NCBI RefSeq assembly: GCF_041381155.1
Contig: NC_091138.1
Location: forward strand, 31,241,604-31,305,603
Length of the DNA stretch: 64,000 nt
Source: Argopecten irradians
Lineage: Eukaryota; Mollusca; Bivalvia; Pectinida; Pectinidae
Reading direction: 5' to 3'
The notes beneath the pieces were generated by a model. The model did no database searches, was not told the DNA's origin, and saw only the letters and a list, made by a program, of their open reading frames with translations. Below, one piece after another: positions 1 to 10,700 of the stretch (positions are counted from its first letter, which is position 1; each line of letters begins with the position of its first letter). The translations under genes and the position numbers were made by a program.

Positions 1-992
1 ACATTTGAAATATAAAAATCATTATTTTGATATGATAAAACTGTATCAATAATTGATATATGGCTTAAAAAAAATTAAGTTATGATAATATGCATAAAGT
101 TAATTAATTGTTGATGATCCAAAACAGGTACTACAGATGGAATTTTGAATATCACCTAACAGGAATAACCAGGTAAAAAGTGTCAAAATTTCCAATGATG
201 AATTTTTTTTGGAAATTTTCATTGTGAATATGTTTTCTGTATATAAGCAATCCAGATTTAAGTCAAGCCGTTTATATTTCAATACGATTTCTTTCTAGAC
301 TGATTGATCATACTTTTGTAAAGACTTGAGTTCTTGCCATCTATACATGTTGAATAACAACACGTTTTGGACAGGATCCAAAACTTGGCAAAAGGGTAAA
401 AAGACCAGAACTGAAGTTCAATCAACAGATTAAAACAGGTGATAAGTTACTCTAATCTGCTTAATGTCTTTCTGTTAGGACACGATATGGTATACCGGTA
501 TATCCTTCCTATAGTGTTTGTATACACAGATACCTGTCTCTCTTTTCTTAAGAAATAAAAACACTAAATGTCTACAGAGATTTTACAAGCTTAAAATGAT
601 ACCAGAAAATTAATTATCTATCAAACAAATTATGGAATTAAGTATGTATTTTATTAATACCAATTAATACCAGAATTTATCAAACATAGGTATCCATTTC
701 TAAATGGGTATCATCATTCTTTCCTTTCAAAAAAAAAAAAGTCATCATGTACAGATGTCTTTTTTATATTGCATCATATTAGGTCCACAGAGGGCCATTA
801 ACTAGCAACTCTCTTTCCCTGGTCTTGATTGTCGCAGCAACCAAAAGTTATTAGAAGTAAGAACTGGCAATGGCAGGATAATATGGCAGTCTCTACACAT
901 CTTTAAGTCCTGATGATGACATATGATGCCTCTGCTTTTTCATTTTAAGTTTGACACAAGGGCCAGGGGAGCTAATAAACCTCTATCAAGCC
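1..992. other. AT-rich sequence, possible 3' UTR of minus-strand gene
   Basis: No coding exon stands out on either strand. The part nearest 993 would be 3' UTR of the minus-strand gene if the terminal exon proposed at 993-1001 is used. A short poly(A) tract lies near 729. I recognise nothing else here. Confidence 0.3.
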
Positions 993-3900
993 CTAGAGTA
1001 GCTAAAGGATAAATAAAATTTTTATTACAAGATACTTTATGATAAAGTATTTCTATTAACAGATGCAATTATACCATTAAAGTGAATTAGTCTTTAGTTA
1101 TTTTTTAATTTTTAATTAGTTTAACGTCCTTATAACGGTCAGTATCAATTAAGGATATGCCTGTTTATTGGTAGAGGAAAATCACCATCCAGTATCGGTC
1201 AGTAACTGGCAACTGCCCCACATGAGATTCAAACATGCAACTCAGTGGTGGAAGACTTGTGGTAATATGTTGGGACAACTTAACAACTGTGGTCAATGTG
1301 GTGGAATCTCAAGACTTCACACTGCTGGGCCACCATATGTGTACATGAATGATTAAATATCTTCATTAATTTTCCTTGTCCCACCCACCCATTCAAGGCA
1401 CTGTTTATTTAAGCATTATTCTCAATATCTTTTGGGGGTATAGACAAAAAACAGAAGGACATTCTTCATAGACGCTTCATAAATGAGATATTGAGAATAA
1501 TGCTTATCATTTTAGATAACTCAATCAGGTACTAATTAGGCATAAATTTCCGTAAATTTACTTACTATTACAATAAAACAAATTGAATTGTGGCGCATTA
1601 ATGTCTTATCCAATAACTCAGTTTGGCCAATGACGGTGCCGCTTATAAAATTCCCCGCGAAAATGTTTTGTATTTATGACGTCATAATATATTACATACA
1701 ACTCTTACGGCCTATGGGAAAATAACCTCAAAGATCTAACCAATAGAAATAAGTGTAATATACGGAATTAAATTATTAAGTGATGAGAGTTTAAATTTGC
1801 TCTTTTCTATAGATTTCAACTGTACATCACTGATATGTTATCCAATAGAAATAATATTTATCTTTACAAACTTACAGCTTCATCCCTCTCTGTGGGTTCC
1901 CCTGTCTGTTGTCTAGTTTCTTCCTCTATAGCCAACATTATATCCATTTGTTCTGTTGGGGTCATGGGTCGACTAGGAGGTAGATCCTGTATGTCCGGCA
2001 ATACTTCATATCCATTCATTCCATTTTTATGTTCACTATTAAATAAGCAAATAAGAAATTGGTTTTTAAATTTAAAATTCGTTTTGATACAATTTCAGTT
2101 ATTAACAAGCAAGTCTCAAACATAGAACTGGCATCCCATTCAGAAATCACAAAGTATTATCATAATATGTCACATTCAAATTTAGATTAAAGCTAACAGG
2201 GATAGATATATCTTAAGTTAAATTTACATGCACATACAATAATGGTTAATCCAATTCTGTAATTCTACATAATCATGAAATTTAAGGAACCACTGGAAAC
2301 AGTAAACTTCAACTCTGTGAGACCTGATTTTGTAATAAACATGAAAAGGACCTATGGAAAATCATTTTGTTTCAGATTCTAATAACTGCATGGTTAGTAT
2401 AATGAAGATTTGTTTTGGTTTGATTAATCTAATGTCCTATCAACAGTCATGAGGCTTATTTTAAAGAACATTCCAGATTTTGATGGCTAAGGATAGTATA
2501 AGTACCTGGATAAAAACCACCGACCAGCGCTGTTCTTTTACATGTTATTGTATCTTAGGACTTATCAAAAATACCAAAACTTACCCATTCACTCCATTTA
2601 CTCCATTTTCTTCTTTGCCTTTACTTTCCTCCACTATGGTTTTAGCCCTAGCTATGGCATTGGAGCGAGGACTCCCCATAGATCCTTTGGAAACTGAAAC
2701 ATTAAATTTTGTAAAACATATTTAAAAACATGTATTGTCTCGAGTAAAATGTTCCAAATATTCACATGCATGTTGTTGTGAAGGAATTACTTAATGTTTC
2801 TCGACAGACATACTGCAGCTAATTTCACATTCAGCAGATGTTAAAGGTTTAGATATGGCTGATATGTCTAAATGAATTGATAGAAATCTGACAGTGCGCA
2901 TCTAAATAATAAAATTCTTGTATCTGAGCTTAATTATTAAATGTATAATTAAAAACCTAAATTAGCATTTAAATTCTGATTGAAGGACTTACTTCTAGTT
3001 TTGGATCTATTAAGCTTTGGTAGATCTCGTAGTTTTAGGTCACTGGCTGTCGGAGTGTAATTATTAGCTATTGATTCACTCGGCGTCCTGTGGTATTTCT
3101 GCTCCTTATATGGAGCAGCTAATGTCCAAGATGTTCCTTTCATAATTGGTGGATGCTCACTGTTACGAAGGACAATCTGGTAAAAAAAAACCACAAAATT
3201 TTACTTCATATAATATTGCATATTAAGTTAAAACTGATCAAAATCTTATTTTAATAAACTGATGTCATTTTGTACATAATAATGTTTGTTGTATGATAAT
3301 TAAAATTATGTTTGTTGTATGATAATTAAAATAAGTAATACAATAGACTTATTTTAATACAGATGCCTGTAGTCAAGAAAAGTGAAAATCTAGACAGTAA
3401 TGTAGGGAATGGATTTGATTATAAACTCTGAAATTGATGGAATTCACAATCCAGAAAATTTGCAACCCTGACTATTGTGGCTGGAGAAACCAGTGACTGG
3501 ATTATCAATATTCAATAGTCAACTGTATAGTTTATAGTCAACTGTATACTTTCAGATCTATATATTTCACCTGATATTATTTAATTACTGATATAAAGTT
3601 CAAATTGTTACAGAATTGGCATCCAAAAATTACCCACAGTGGTATATAATCTCCTTACAAGACATATATAAGACACTGTAAGGGTCTTACATACATATAT
3701 ATGTCTTTGAAAGAGATTGAAGGGTCTTATATACGTCTTTGAAGGAGATTTTAAGGGTTTCATATATGTCATTGAAGGAGAATACTTTAAAAAAGAAGGG
3801 AAGAGTATAACAGGAAATATCAGTGACCAGATAGCTCAATCGGTATAACATCCGCCTAGTGTTAGTATGACCAGAGTTAAGCCCAGTCTGGCCTCTACAA

Positions 3901-6880
3901 TTCTCTCCATTTCAGCTGTTACAATTAAATATTTTGTTTAATATTGTCCTAACTGCTATAAGATCAATTACCTTGTATAGATCTGAGGGCTCCTTCATGG
4001 TGGATGGTAGTGGGGGCAAGCCCGGAAGGCCCCTTGTTTTACTGCAACTTTGCACTGGAGTTTCAACATACTGAAAAATAGCAAAAGTGAATTCACAATA
4101 GCTCAAGATAGATTTCTGCACATCTATAAATACAGTTAACTACACATATATCCAAGATTGAACAGACAATCAACTTAATTTTATTTTTTTCTTGTTATAC
4201 GTAATACATAAACTGATCTATAATTGTAACACATATATATAAAAAAAAAAGGAATTTTACATCATCTTCATATGTTTCTGAAAATGAACAATCATTAGTA
4301 AACGAATCAGTAAATACACTTAACAACGATTTAATTTCTCTGTCTCAGTGGGCAAAACGATGGCTTGTCACATTCAACGCACAAAAACCTGAATTTGTAA
4401 TTATCTCTAAAACAAGATTTGTTAAAGATGCTCCACCGCCGACAAATAGTATTTTTTCACTATCAAAAACAGGAGCAGACGATTTAGTATTTTTCTTCAG
4501 TTACAAAAATTACTTACTTTACACCATTACCACCATTGAAAAGTTGGAGCTTCTAATTCTACGTCAAGTTAAAAATATGAAAAATATTTAATTGCATCCC
4601 GAAAAAATTCCAACACACTATATTCTATATGGAATGAAGTATAGATTGCGTATGCACCAAAGGCAAAATGAAGATATATATATTATTTTTGTGTTAATTA
4701 GACATACATACACACGATTGAACACCAATTATTGTTCAAATAATGAATATCATTCATTCTCTGTCAGCGGTGGAGCATCTTTAATAAACCTAACCTTCTA
4801 CTTAATAACATTCCGATTAAACATGTAATAACCATAAACATCTGGGCATATTTCTATCTGGTAAACTTAGCTAGCATTCTCACATCTCAGAAATTGTAGC
4901 CAAAGCCAACAGAATATTAAATATCTTACAAGCATTAGCTTATATTATCCCGCGTTCATGCCTAGAAACACTATATAAAACTATTGTAAGATCGGTTATG
5001 GAATATGGCAATATTTTATTTGATAATTGTCGTCAGCAAGAGTCTGACCTTATTGAAAGTGTTCAGCGTAGGGCGGCATTAATATGCACAGGTGGTTATA
5101 AGGTAACCAAATATACTAAACTGTTGGTTGAATTGGGATGGGAAAAACTAAGTGATAGACGAAAAAATTGCAGACTAAAAATGTTATTTAAAATTAAGCA
5201 TGATCTGTGTCCACCATATTTGAAAACTATCTGTCCAATTCAGACTCATAGAACACAAAACTACAACTTTAGAAATTCAAATACTATTCTCCCTATCCTG
5301 TCAAGAAAATCTTTCTATCATCAATCCTTCTTTCCAAAATCAATACACGACTGGAACAATCTACCTGACACATTAAGAAATATCTCTTCACTAAGTCCTT
5401 CTCTCTTGCACTGTCAAATATATCCACTTCACAAAAAATCTTTTTATATACATATGGACACGGGAAAGGTAAAATTAATCACACTAGAATAAGAATGGGA
5501 TTAAGTGCTTTAAACAAACATAGACATTCTTATAACTTAACCAATAACAAATTCTGTGACCTTTGCATGAACTCCTCCGAAGATGAAATTCATTTCTTTT
5601 TACGTTGTCAAAAATATAACAGAATCTGTTCCAATATGCTCCGCACTATTTGTCATATATTCGCTCCAAACATCAATTCAAACCTCATTGTAGAGCTCAT
5701 GCCAAATGTTCTTGTCAAAATAATTTCATTTGGCTTACTCTAAACGAAATTGAGAACAAAGCATTATTTGACCATGTATTTAAATATATAGTAAATTCAA
5801 ACAGATTCTGACCCCCCCCCCCCTTCCTCTCTCTCTCTCTCTCTCTCTCAGTCCCCCCCCTCTCTCTTTCTCTATCTCTCTCTCTCTCTAAAGTATGTAT
5901 GTGTGAGTGTGAGCGTGTGCGACATTTGTATGTCTTTTGTGTAATTGTACATATTTTTTGTTTGATATATGTTGAGGAGAATATCTAGTAGCCTTCGGGC
6001 AGTTTGTAATCCTCGTGAAATAAATAAAGAATTAAATTAATAATATGAGTAAACGAAAAGTTTGTATATCATCATCAGGACCCCAATCCAAAAGACCACA
6101 TATGTAATCACCATATGACAGCTTGGAGAATATGCACAAGAGAGCAACCAGATTCATATTTTCAACTTATTAAAAAAAATACAGCTCCTTCAACCTTGGC
6201 TCTTGAACTATAAACACCTTACATGCATACTAAAGTACAATATTTTAGAACAAAGAATTATCTGGAAAGAAAGTTCATCCTATAGCCATTTCAGACACAA
6301 CTTTCTTATAGTCATTAAATCAGATTCAAAACTCAGTTGGCAATGCACATTTTCCACATTCATTTCATTTGATGCCACGACCAAATCTTGCTGTAACTTA
6401 TTTGTTTCAATAGAGGAGAATAATTGAAGTGAGCTAGGATACCCATGTGCAGGCAAACCTGGCTATGGGTTGTGTATGCAATGATTAGTACTTCAAGACT
6501 TTGACACATCTGGTCATGTCTTACTTAAAATTTTAGTCTCAATATATACATTGTATATGCTTGATGAATCATAACTAAACTTAGATGAAACTAGTCCTCT
6601 AACCAAATTAAACTTTTCAACTTGTATCCAATATGTTTGTTTACCTTTGTCAGAGAATCAATCCTCTAAAATGCAATGTAAACGACTTCTATATATAGCT
6701 ACGAAGTTGTAACTAGGCCTAATGATAAATACCTTAGGGCATCGGTGGCGATAGCAACACATCAAATAGAAAATTATCAAAGTCGATAGTAAGATGAAAG
6801 AAAATGGAATTGGTAGTTGGAGACATATGCAAATTAAACTAGGTTATTAAATAAGATACCTTTGCTCTTTCCATTGCCAT
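993..6880 (-). CDS. Unrecognised ~193 aa hydrophilic protein, 5-6 exons
   Basis: Gene reconstructed on the minus strand from GT-AG sites with compatible phases: exons 6880-6860, 4070-3972, 3176-2993, 2693-2585 and 2035-1876. The ATG at 6880 is in a good context (AAAATGG). The N-terminus reads MAMERAK followed by YVETPVQSC. Later stretches are rich in Pro, Ser, Thr, Lys and Glu: LPGLPPLPSTMKEPSD, KYHRTPSES, KEENGVNGVNG, and a C-terminal PPSRPMTPTEQMDIMLAIEE. I see no signal peptide, membrane segment or catalytic motif; the protein is probably soluble and partly disordered, with a possible short helix near the end. It could end by read-through of the last donor (AVSL-stop) or by splicing to 1001-993 (LL-stop). 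Either way it is about 193 residues. The gene lies head-to-head with PFDN1. I do not recognise the family. The exon structure is well supported; the function is unknown. Confidence 0.7.
1115..1345 (-). repeat. tRNA-derived SINE, antisense
   Basis: Read on the minus strand this is a degenerate tRNA-like head (GTTAAGTTGTCCC, then a box-B-like GTTTGAATCTC). It is followed by the GGGGCAGTTGCC body and the tail that appears on the plus strand as TTAGTTTAACGTCC. The same family occurs at 2410-2535, 13750-13960 and 63590-63985. The open frame through it is not a gene. Confidence 0.75.
1411..1504. repeat. Short foldback with perfect 20-bp arms
   Basis: AAGCATTATTCTCAATATCT at 1411-1430 is exactly reverse-complemented at 1485-1504, separated by about 54 bases. 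This could be a MITE remnant or hairpin element. No flanking duplication is clear. Confidence 0.7.
1876..2035 (-). CDS. Exon 5 of the unrecognised minus-strand gene
   Basis: The acceptor is TTTAATAG before 2035 and the donor is GCT|GTAAGT at 1876. It begins in phase 2, completing a Gly codon, and encodes HKNGMNGYEVLPDIQDLPP and then TPTEQMDIMLAIEEE. If the donor is ignored, a stop follows four codons later. Confidence 0.7.
2410..2535 (-). repeat. SINE fragment, antisense
   Basis: It contains TTAATCTAATGTCCTATCAA and, further on, AAACCACCGACCAG, both matching the antisense SINE at 63.65-63.73 kb. It sits in intron 4 of the minus-strand gene and is degraded, with no recognisable tRNA head. Confidence 0.6.
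2585..2693 (-). CDS. Exon 4 of the unrecognised minus-strand gene
   Basis: The acceptor is TTTCAG before 2693 and the donor is AATGG|GTAAGT at 2585. Phases fit both neighbours (1 in, 2 out). It encodes SKGSMGSPRSNAIARAK and then an acidic, Asn/Gly-rich end. Confidence 0.72.
2993..3176 (-). CDS. Exon 3 of the unrecognised minus-strand gene
   Basis: The largest exon, 61 codons plus one base. The acceptor is TTTTTACCAG and the donor AGAA|GTAAGT. It encodes IVLRNSEHPPIMKGTSWTL and then a Ser/Thr-rich and basic stretch ending KLNRSKTR. Basic and serine-rich content suggests a phosphorylatable linker, but no family is recognised. Confidence 0.75.
3825..3910 (+). repeat. Degenerate tRNA-like SINE head
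   Basis: GATAGCTCAATCGGTATAAC resembles a tRNA D-arm and box A. A weaker box B (GAGTTAAGCCC) follows about 45 bases later. The stem pairs poorly, so it is more likely a SINE head than a functional tRNA gene. This family differs from the SINE at 13.75 kb. Confidence 0.4.
3972..4070 (-). CDS. Exon 2 of the unrecognised minus-strand gene
   Basis: Exactly 33 codons, phase 0 at both ends. The acceptor is TATTTTTCAG and the donor AAG|GTAATT. It encodes a proline-rich segment around LPGLPPLPSTMKEPSD and ends LYK. Confidence 0.72.
4426..4780 (+). mobile_element. TTAA-type MITE inserted in the LINE
   Basis: Inverted termini AGATGCTCCACCGCCGACA and TGTCAGCGGTGGAGCATCT match at 18 of 19 positions. TTAA flanks both sides (4422-4425 and 4781-4784), as expected for a piggyBac-type target duplication. 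There is no coding capacity. Relatives lie at 24.48, 30.50, 36.84 and 54.39 kb. Confidence 0.85.
5811..5890. repeat. Poly(C) and CT microsatellite
   Basis: A C run is followed by CT dinucleotide repeats interrupted by another C run. It lies in the 3' UTR of the LINE copy. Confidence 0.9.
6110..6430 (+). mobile_element. Possible decayed LINE fragment
   Basis: A frame near 6130-6160 reads NMHKRATRFIF, resembling the VQRRATRF motif found after the reverse transcriptase in several LINE clades. The rest is broken by stops. Weak support. Confidence 0.3.
6860..6880 (-). CDS. Exon 1 (start) of the unrecognised minus-strand gene
   Basis: ATG at 6880-6878 encodes MAMERAK, then the donor AAG|GTATCT, phase 0, matching phase 0 of exon 2. 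The upstream context CTCAAAATGG is a good start site. A second ATG two codons on is an alternative. First exons this short need transcript support. Confidence 0.55.
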
Positions 6881-7677
6881 TTTGAGCGTTTCTCGGAACG
6901 GATTGTTTCAGGTCTGAAATCCAAACAAGCTATATCCGGAATGCCAATATCATTGAAATATCAGACAGCTGAAAACTCCCAGAAATAATATAGGAGACTG
7001 TCGCTTAGGATCACTATTTCAAATTTATATTTCCATAGTGCCTATTTTCACATTGTAATACTAGCACGGTCCTCCATTTTCATAAGCAGCATCCGGGCTA
7101 TTTAGTTGCTAGGAAAATATCGCGATTTGATTGGCAGATAATCTGTGTAATGAAAACGCTTCAAAAGATTTTCAGCAAAGCGCTTGATTCTACGGAAAGT
7201 ATCGACAAGATCCGGGGAAACACGGAAATACCCGAATGTTTCAGTTATGAAAATACATAGACCCAGAGATTAATGTGCTTAAGAAACATATCAATTGACA
7301 GATTTTGCATATCATTGAGTAAAACTCAAAATTTCAGATCATTTTTTCCAGTTTTGACCCTGAAAATGGAGAGATCTAGATAGTTTGTGCTGTACACAAA
7401 TGTCTGTGCGTTTAAAAGTAGCGAGTAACGAAAATAAATGTTTCTGATACGACTGTACCTCATCGTCTCTGGTGTAAAAAATATGTCACTGGAGATTTAC
7501 ACGTAGACGTGTACCTATGAATTAATTTATGTTGTGATGAATGAAGGAAATAATATCCGGAATATTATGTTTCTCAATTTAGAAGCTCTAGTATAGTTCA
7601 TGATCAGACGTGCGCTTAACAATTACGAATGTTTTAAAACATGTCGTGACGTTGACGATAACTTAGAAAATTCCAAG
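6881..7677. promoter_or_regulatory. Shared head-to-head promoter region
   Basis: Only about 800 bases separate the divergent start codons of the minus-strand gene and PFDN1. This must hold both 5' UTRs and both promoters. No TATA box or named motif is clear. It is somewhat richer in CpG than the introns. Bidirectional promoter activity is inferred from geometry only. Confidence 0.45.
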
Positions 7678-7719
7678 ATGGCTAAAGGCACGCTGCCTGT
7701 TGATATGGAACTCCGAAAG
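7678..7719 (+). CDS. PFDN1: PFDN1 exon 1
   Basis: The start codon is in CCAAGATGGC. It encodes [14 protein letters not shown] and ends phase 0 at AAG|GTTTGT. ELRKAFQELQ is formed with exon 2. Confidence 0.88.
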
Positions 7720-10700
7720 GTTTGTTTCTTGACCTTCTTCTTCGACTTCGTTTTATCAAAATGAAAAAAAGCCATTTTCTTGTTTAAGAATGAAAAGCTT
7801 TCGTTATTTACTTACCTCGGTGCAATCTCCATTGAACAGTAAACATGAGAAACAAGCCTCAGTGATCCACAAGCAAGTGATTTCTGCTTATAATTTTTCG
7901 CAGAGAAATGGGGATAGAAAGGCCAATTTGATTTTCATTTTAGGATTGAAACCACATGAAATGTGATCGAAATAAACACTGATGGTTCGCCCTAAATTAG
8001 AATATTGATTTGAAACAACTCTGGGCGAATTCGAACGTGATTTAGGTCGATACGACCCGTCAATAATCATACATTGTTAATATGAATTTAAGGCAAAGCC
8101 TCATTAGAGCGCAGCTACTTGTTAAAAATGTTATGTTAGGATTGCAACCTCAGAACGAGATAAAAACTGTTTTAACTTATAGTCCTTGAGCCGGATCATT
8201 GATTTTTATTAAATGCTGTTCTTCAATACTATTGATTCAGACATCGCAAGCACAGAGCCTCATCAATGCCTCTCAACAAGTCCCATGACTTTCAATGAGG
8301 CCGAATACCTGCGAAATGATGGATGTTTTGATTTATGTCTAGCAATATATTGACAGTCGTCATATATACAGGCCAGAAAGAAATATTCAACTGGAATTTT
8401 TCAATTTCCTTTTGATCTTGTTTTCTTTCGAAGGCTGAAAACTTGGAAACATGCCATGAATCAAAAAAGTGCATGTATATATCCCGTCATCTTTGGCACC
8501 AAGCTTCCTGACATCACGGGTGACGGTGCGCTTGACAATTAACACACACACAGTAGGGCTGAAACGATTCATCGCGATACACATCGAATCGCGATATTTG
8601 TATGTCAATACGATTTTACGATACAGCCTTCACGTTTCGGTTCGAAACAATGCAGTCTTTAGACTACCGCTTGTAGCAATAAATCTTAGCCAAGATAATC
8701 AGACACTGGGATCACACCAAAAAGAAGTGTAAACACTCTGATCATCTCCCCACCTGTTTTGATTAACATTCTGAGCCTATTAAGTCTTGTAGTGAGCTTG
8801 TGTCACTATTCACATGTGTCTGTTGCAGAAGTCAGCCAGCCGGTCGAGGCCGACTTTGGAAACAAGCTACCAACTTTTAAAGACTTTATAAGAAATGTTT
8901 TGACTACAGCTAGTAAGAACCACATCAAAAGCAAACACTTTTCATAATTGTAATGATTAAGCACGTTTTCAGTGTTAAATAGGCCTACACTGTCTGAAGG
9001 TATAGTCATAAAGTTTGCAATCGTAATGGCTGCCATTTTGGCATTGGCAATTATAATAAAGGAGTCGGATAGGTATAACAAATCCGGATTTAATTACATT
9101 TGATGATATTAATCATATACTAATGATAGCAAATGTCAATAAATTGTACAAGTATAAAAAAAATTGTACAGAAATTTTATGAACACAAAGATTTTTTTTC
9201 TCTAAACATCTAAACATATAATCAAATGTAATAATTTAATTAGTAGGTCAAAAAAATATTTTATTGGTACTTTTAGGCTAGTTGTTATGAGAACAAGTCC
9301 ATAATAGAATGATTATTATGTACAATTTTGAACCATGTTCAATCAATTTAAAGTGAATAGTCGGGCAAAGATAACCAGTCTAAATGCGTTCATTGGCCTT
9401 CCAAAAGTTCTCACATATTAATACGACGGTCAAGTTCTGCTTAGTTTCCCAGTTCTGACCATTGAAATAAAGAAAAGTTGAAAGCATTGAAAGCGAGGCT
9501 GCGTGGAAATGTAACCACGGACATAGTCAGATGGGAGGACGTTTTAGGATTCCTATACTTTAAATTAATTTCTTTGTACGCAGACAGATTTTGGCGAGAG
9601 ATTTTATTTTTCCATTTCATAAGAAATTATACTGGATACATTCACACCATTTTTACCGACTTTAGCCATCCTTGCCCGACTGTTCACTTTAAATAAGTAT
9701 AGGTATATAAAAATATATGAACCTAGTTTTATTATTTTTTTGGTTTAATACAGTTACATTAAGTCATTAATTGTTTTTCATCTCTCTTTATTAATTGATT
9801 ATTTATGTTATGGTTTTTTAACCCTTTTTGTAATTTGAGTTATTGATGTTTGTTTACATCAAACATAAAAAATGCTCTACTTTTTATTTTTTCTCTTTTA
9901 GGTATGATTTATTAATGCATTAGTTGTACATTTCAAAATCCTGATGTAAAAAACAACTGTTAAAACACAAGATTGCACAAAACAGAAGTATCATATCGAA
10001 AATAATCGAATCAAGAGGCATGTATCGTGATACGTATCGTATCGGAATACTGGTGTATCGTTGCAGCCCTAACAAAAAGTATATCATTTTGACCAGTACA
10101 TTTATTGTGTCGTTCTTGTCTTTATGTAGTTATCTAAAACTACTTACAGTAATTTCAAAGTATATTCTGATGACACATTTTGTCTTTAGAGAAAATTTCA
10201 AATTTCGTCATGCTGATAATGAGAATTAAAACATGGCTGCCTGCATGGAGGCACGAGACTTTTCTTGCGGGTACTTCATGGGGTACTGGAATGTATTGGA
10301 ATCTATTGAAATTATTATGTTTTGATTCACATGTAAAAGGCTTGCAAGTTCATGTAATATGGTCCATTTTATGGGATACAATGCTGATGGGTACATGATT
10401 CGTTTTTAAAAAAAATGAAAACAATAAAAGTACATAATATATGAGAAAAGTAAAGCACTCGCTCAGAGCTGAAATCAGACATAATTTTAGCTGATCACCT
10501 GGCCCGAAGGGTGTGGCGTCTGTCTGTCAACATTTCTTTTAATTCACTACTAGCCATAAACTTCTGCATGGATTGTAACCCAAATTTACCCATAAATGTC
10601 CATAGGGGAAGGGGAACAGAATTTGTATAAATTTTGGCTCTGACCCCCCAGGGGCAGGAGGGGCGGGGCCCAATAGGGGAAATAGAGGTAAATTCTTTAA

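Larger units (their letters stand above)
4258..6042 (+). mobile_element. Non-LTR retrotransposon 3' fragment, interrupted
   Basis: Remains of a LINE ORF2. 4262-4421 encodes a post-RT region (LNNDLISLSQWAKRW). After an inserted MITE the ORF resumes at about 4785 and reads to 5740. It contains LIESVQRRAALICTGGY, LGWEKLSDRRKN and a terminal Cys/His cluster (CDLCMNSSEDEIHFFLRC). A 3' UTR follows with a C/CT microsatellite and ends in GAAATAAATAAAGAATTAAA. The RT core itself is missing, so the copy is 5' truncated. Frameshifts (for example between 5492 and 5495) show it is dead. The motifs fit a CR1/Rex/Jockey-type LINE; the exact clade is uncertain. Confidence 0.8.

Noticed and set aside
3832..3905. 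Functional tRNA gene
   Set aside because: Box A is fair but box B and the acceptor stem are poor; it looks like a SINE head.
4998..5743. Two adjacent host genes
   Set aside because: They are consecutive, frameshifted pieces of one LINE ORF2 C-terminus.
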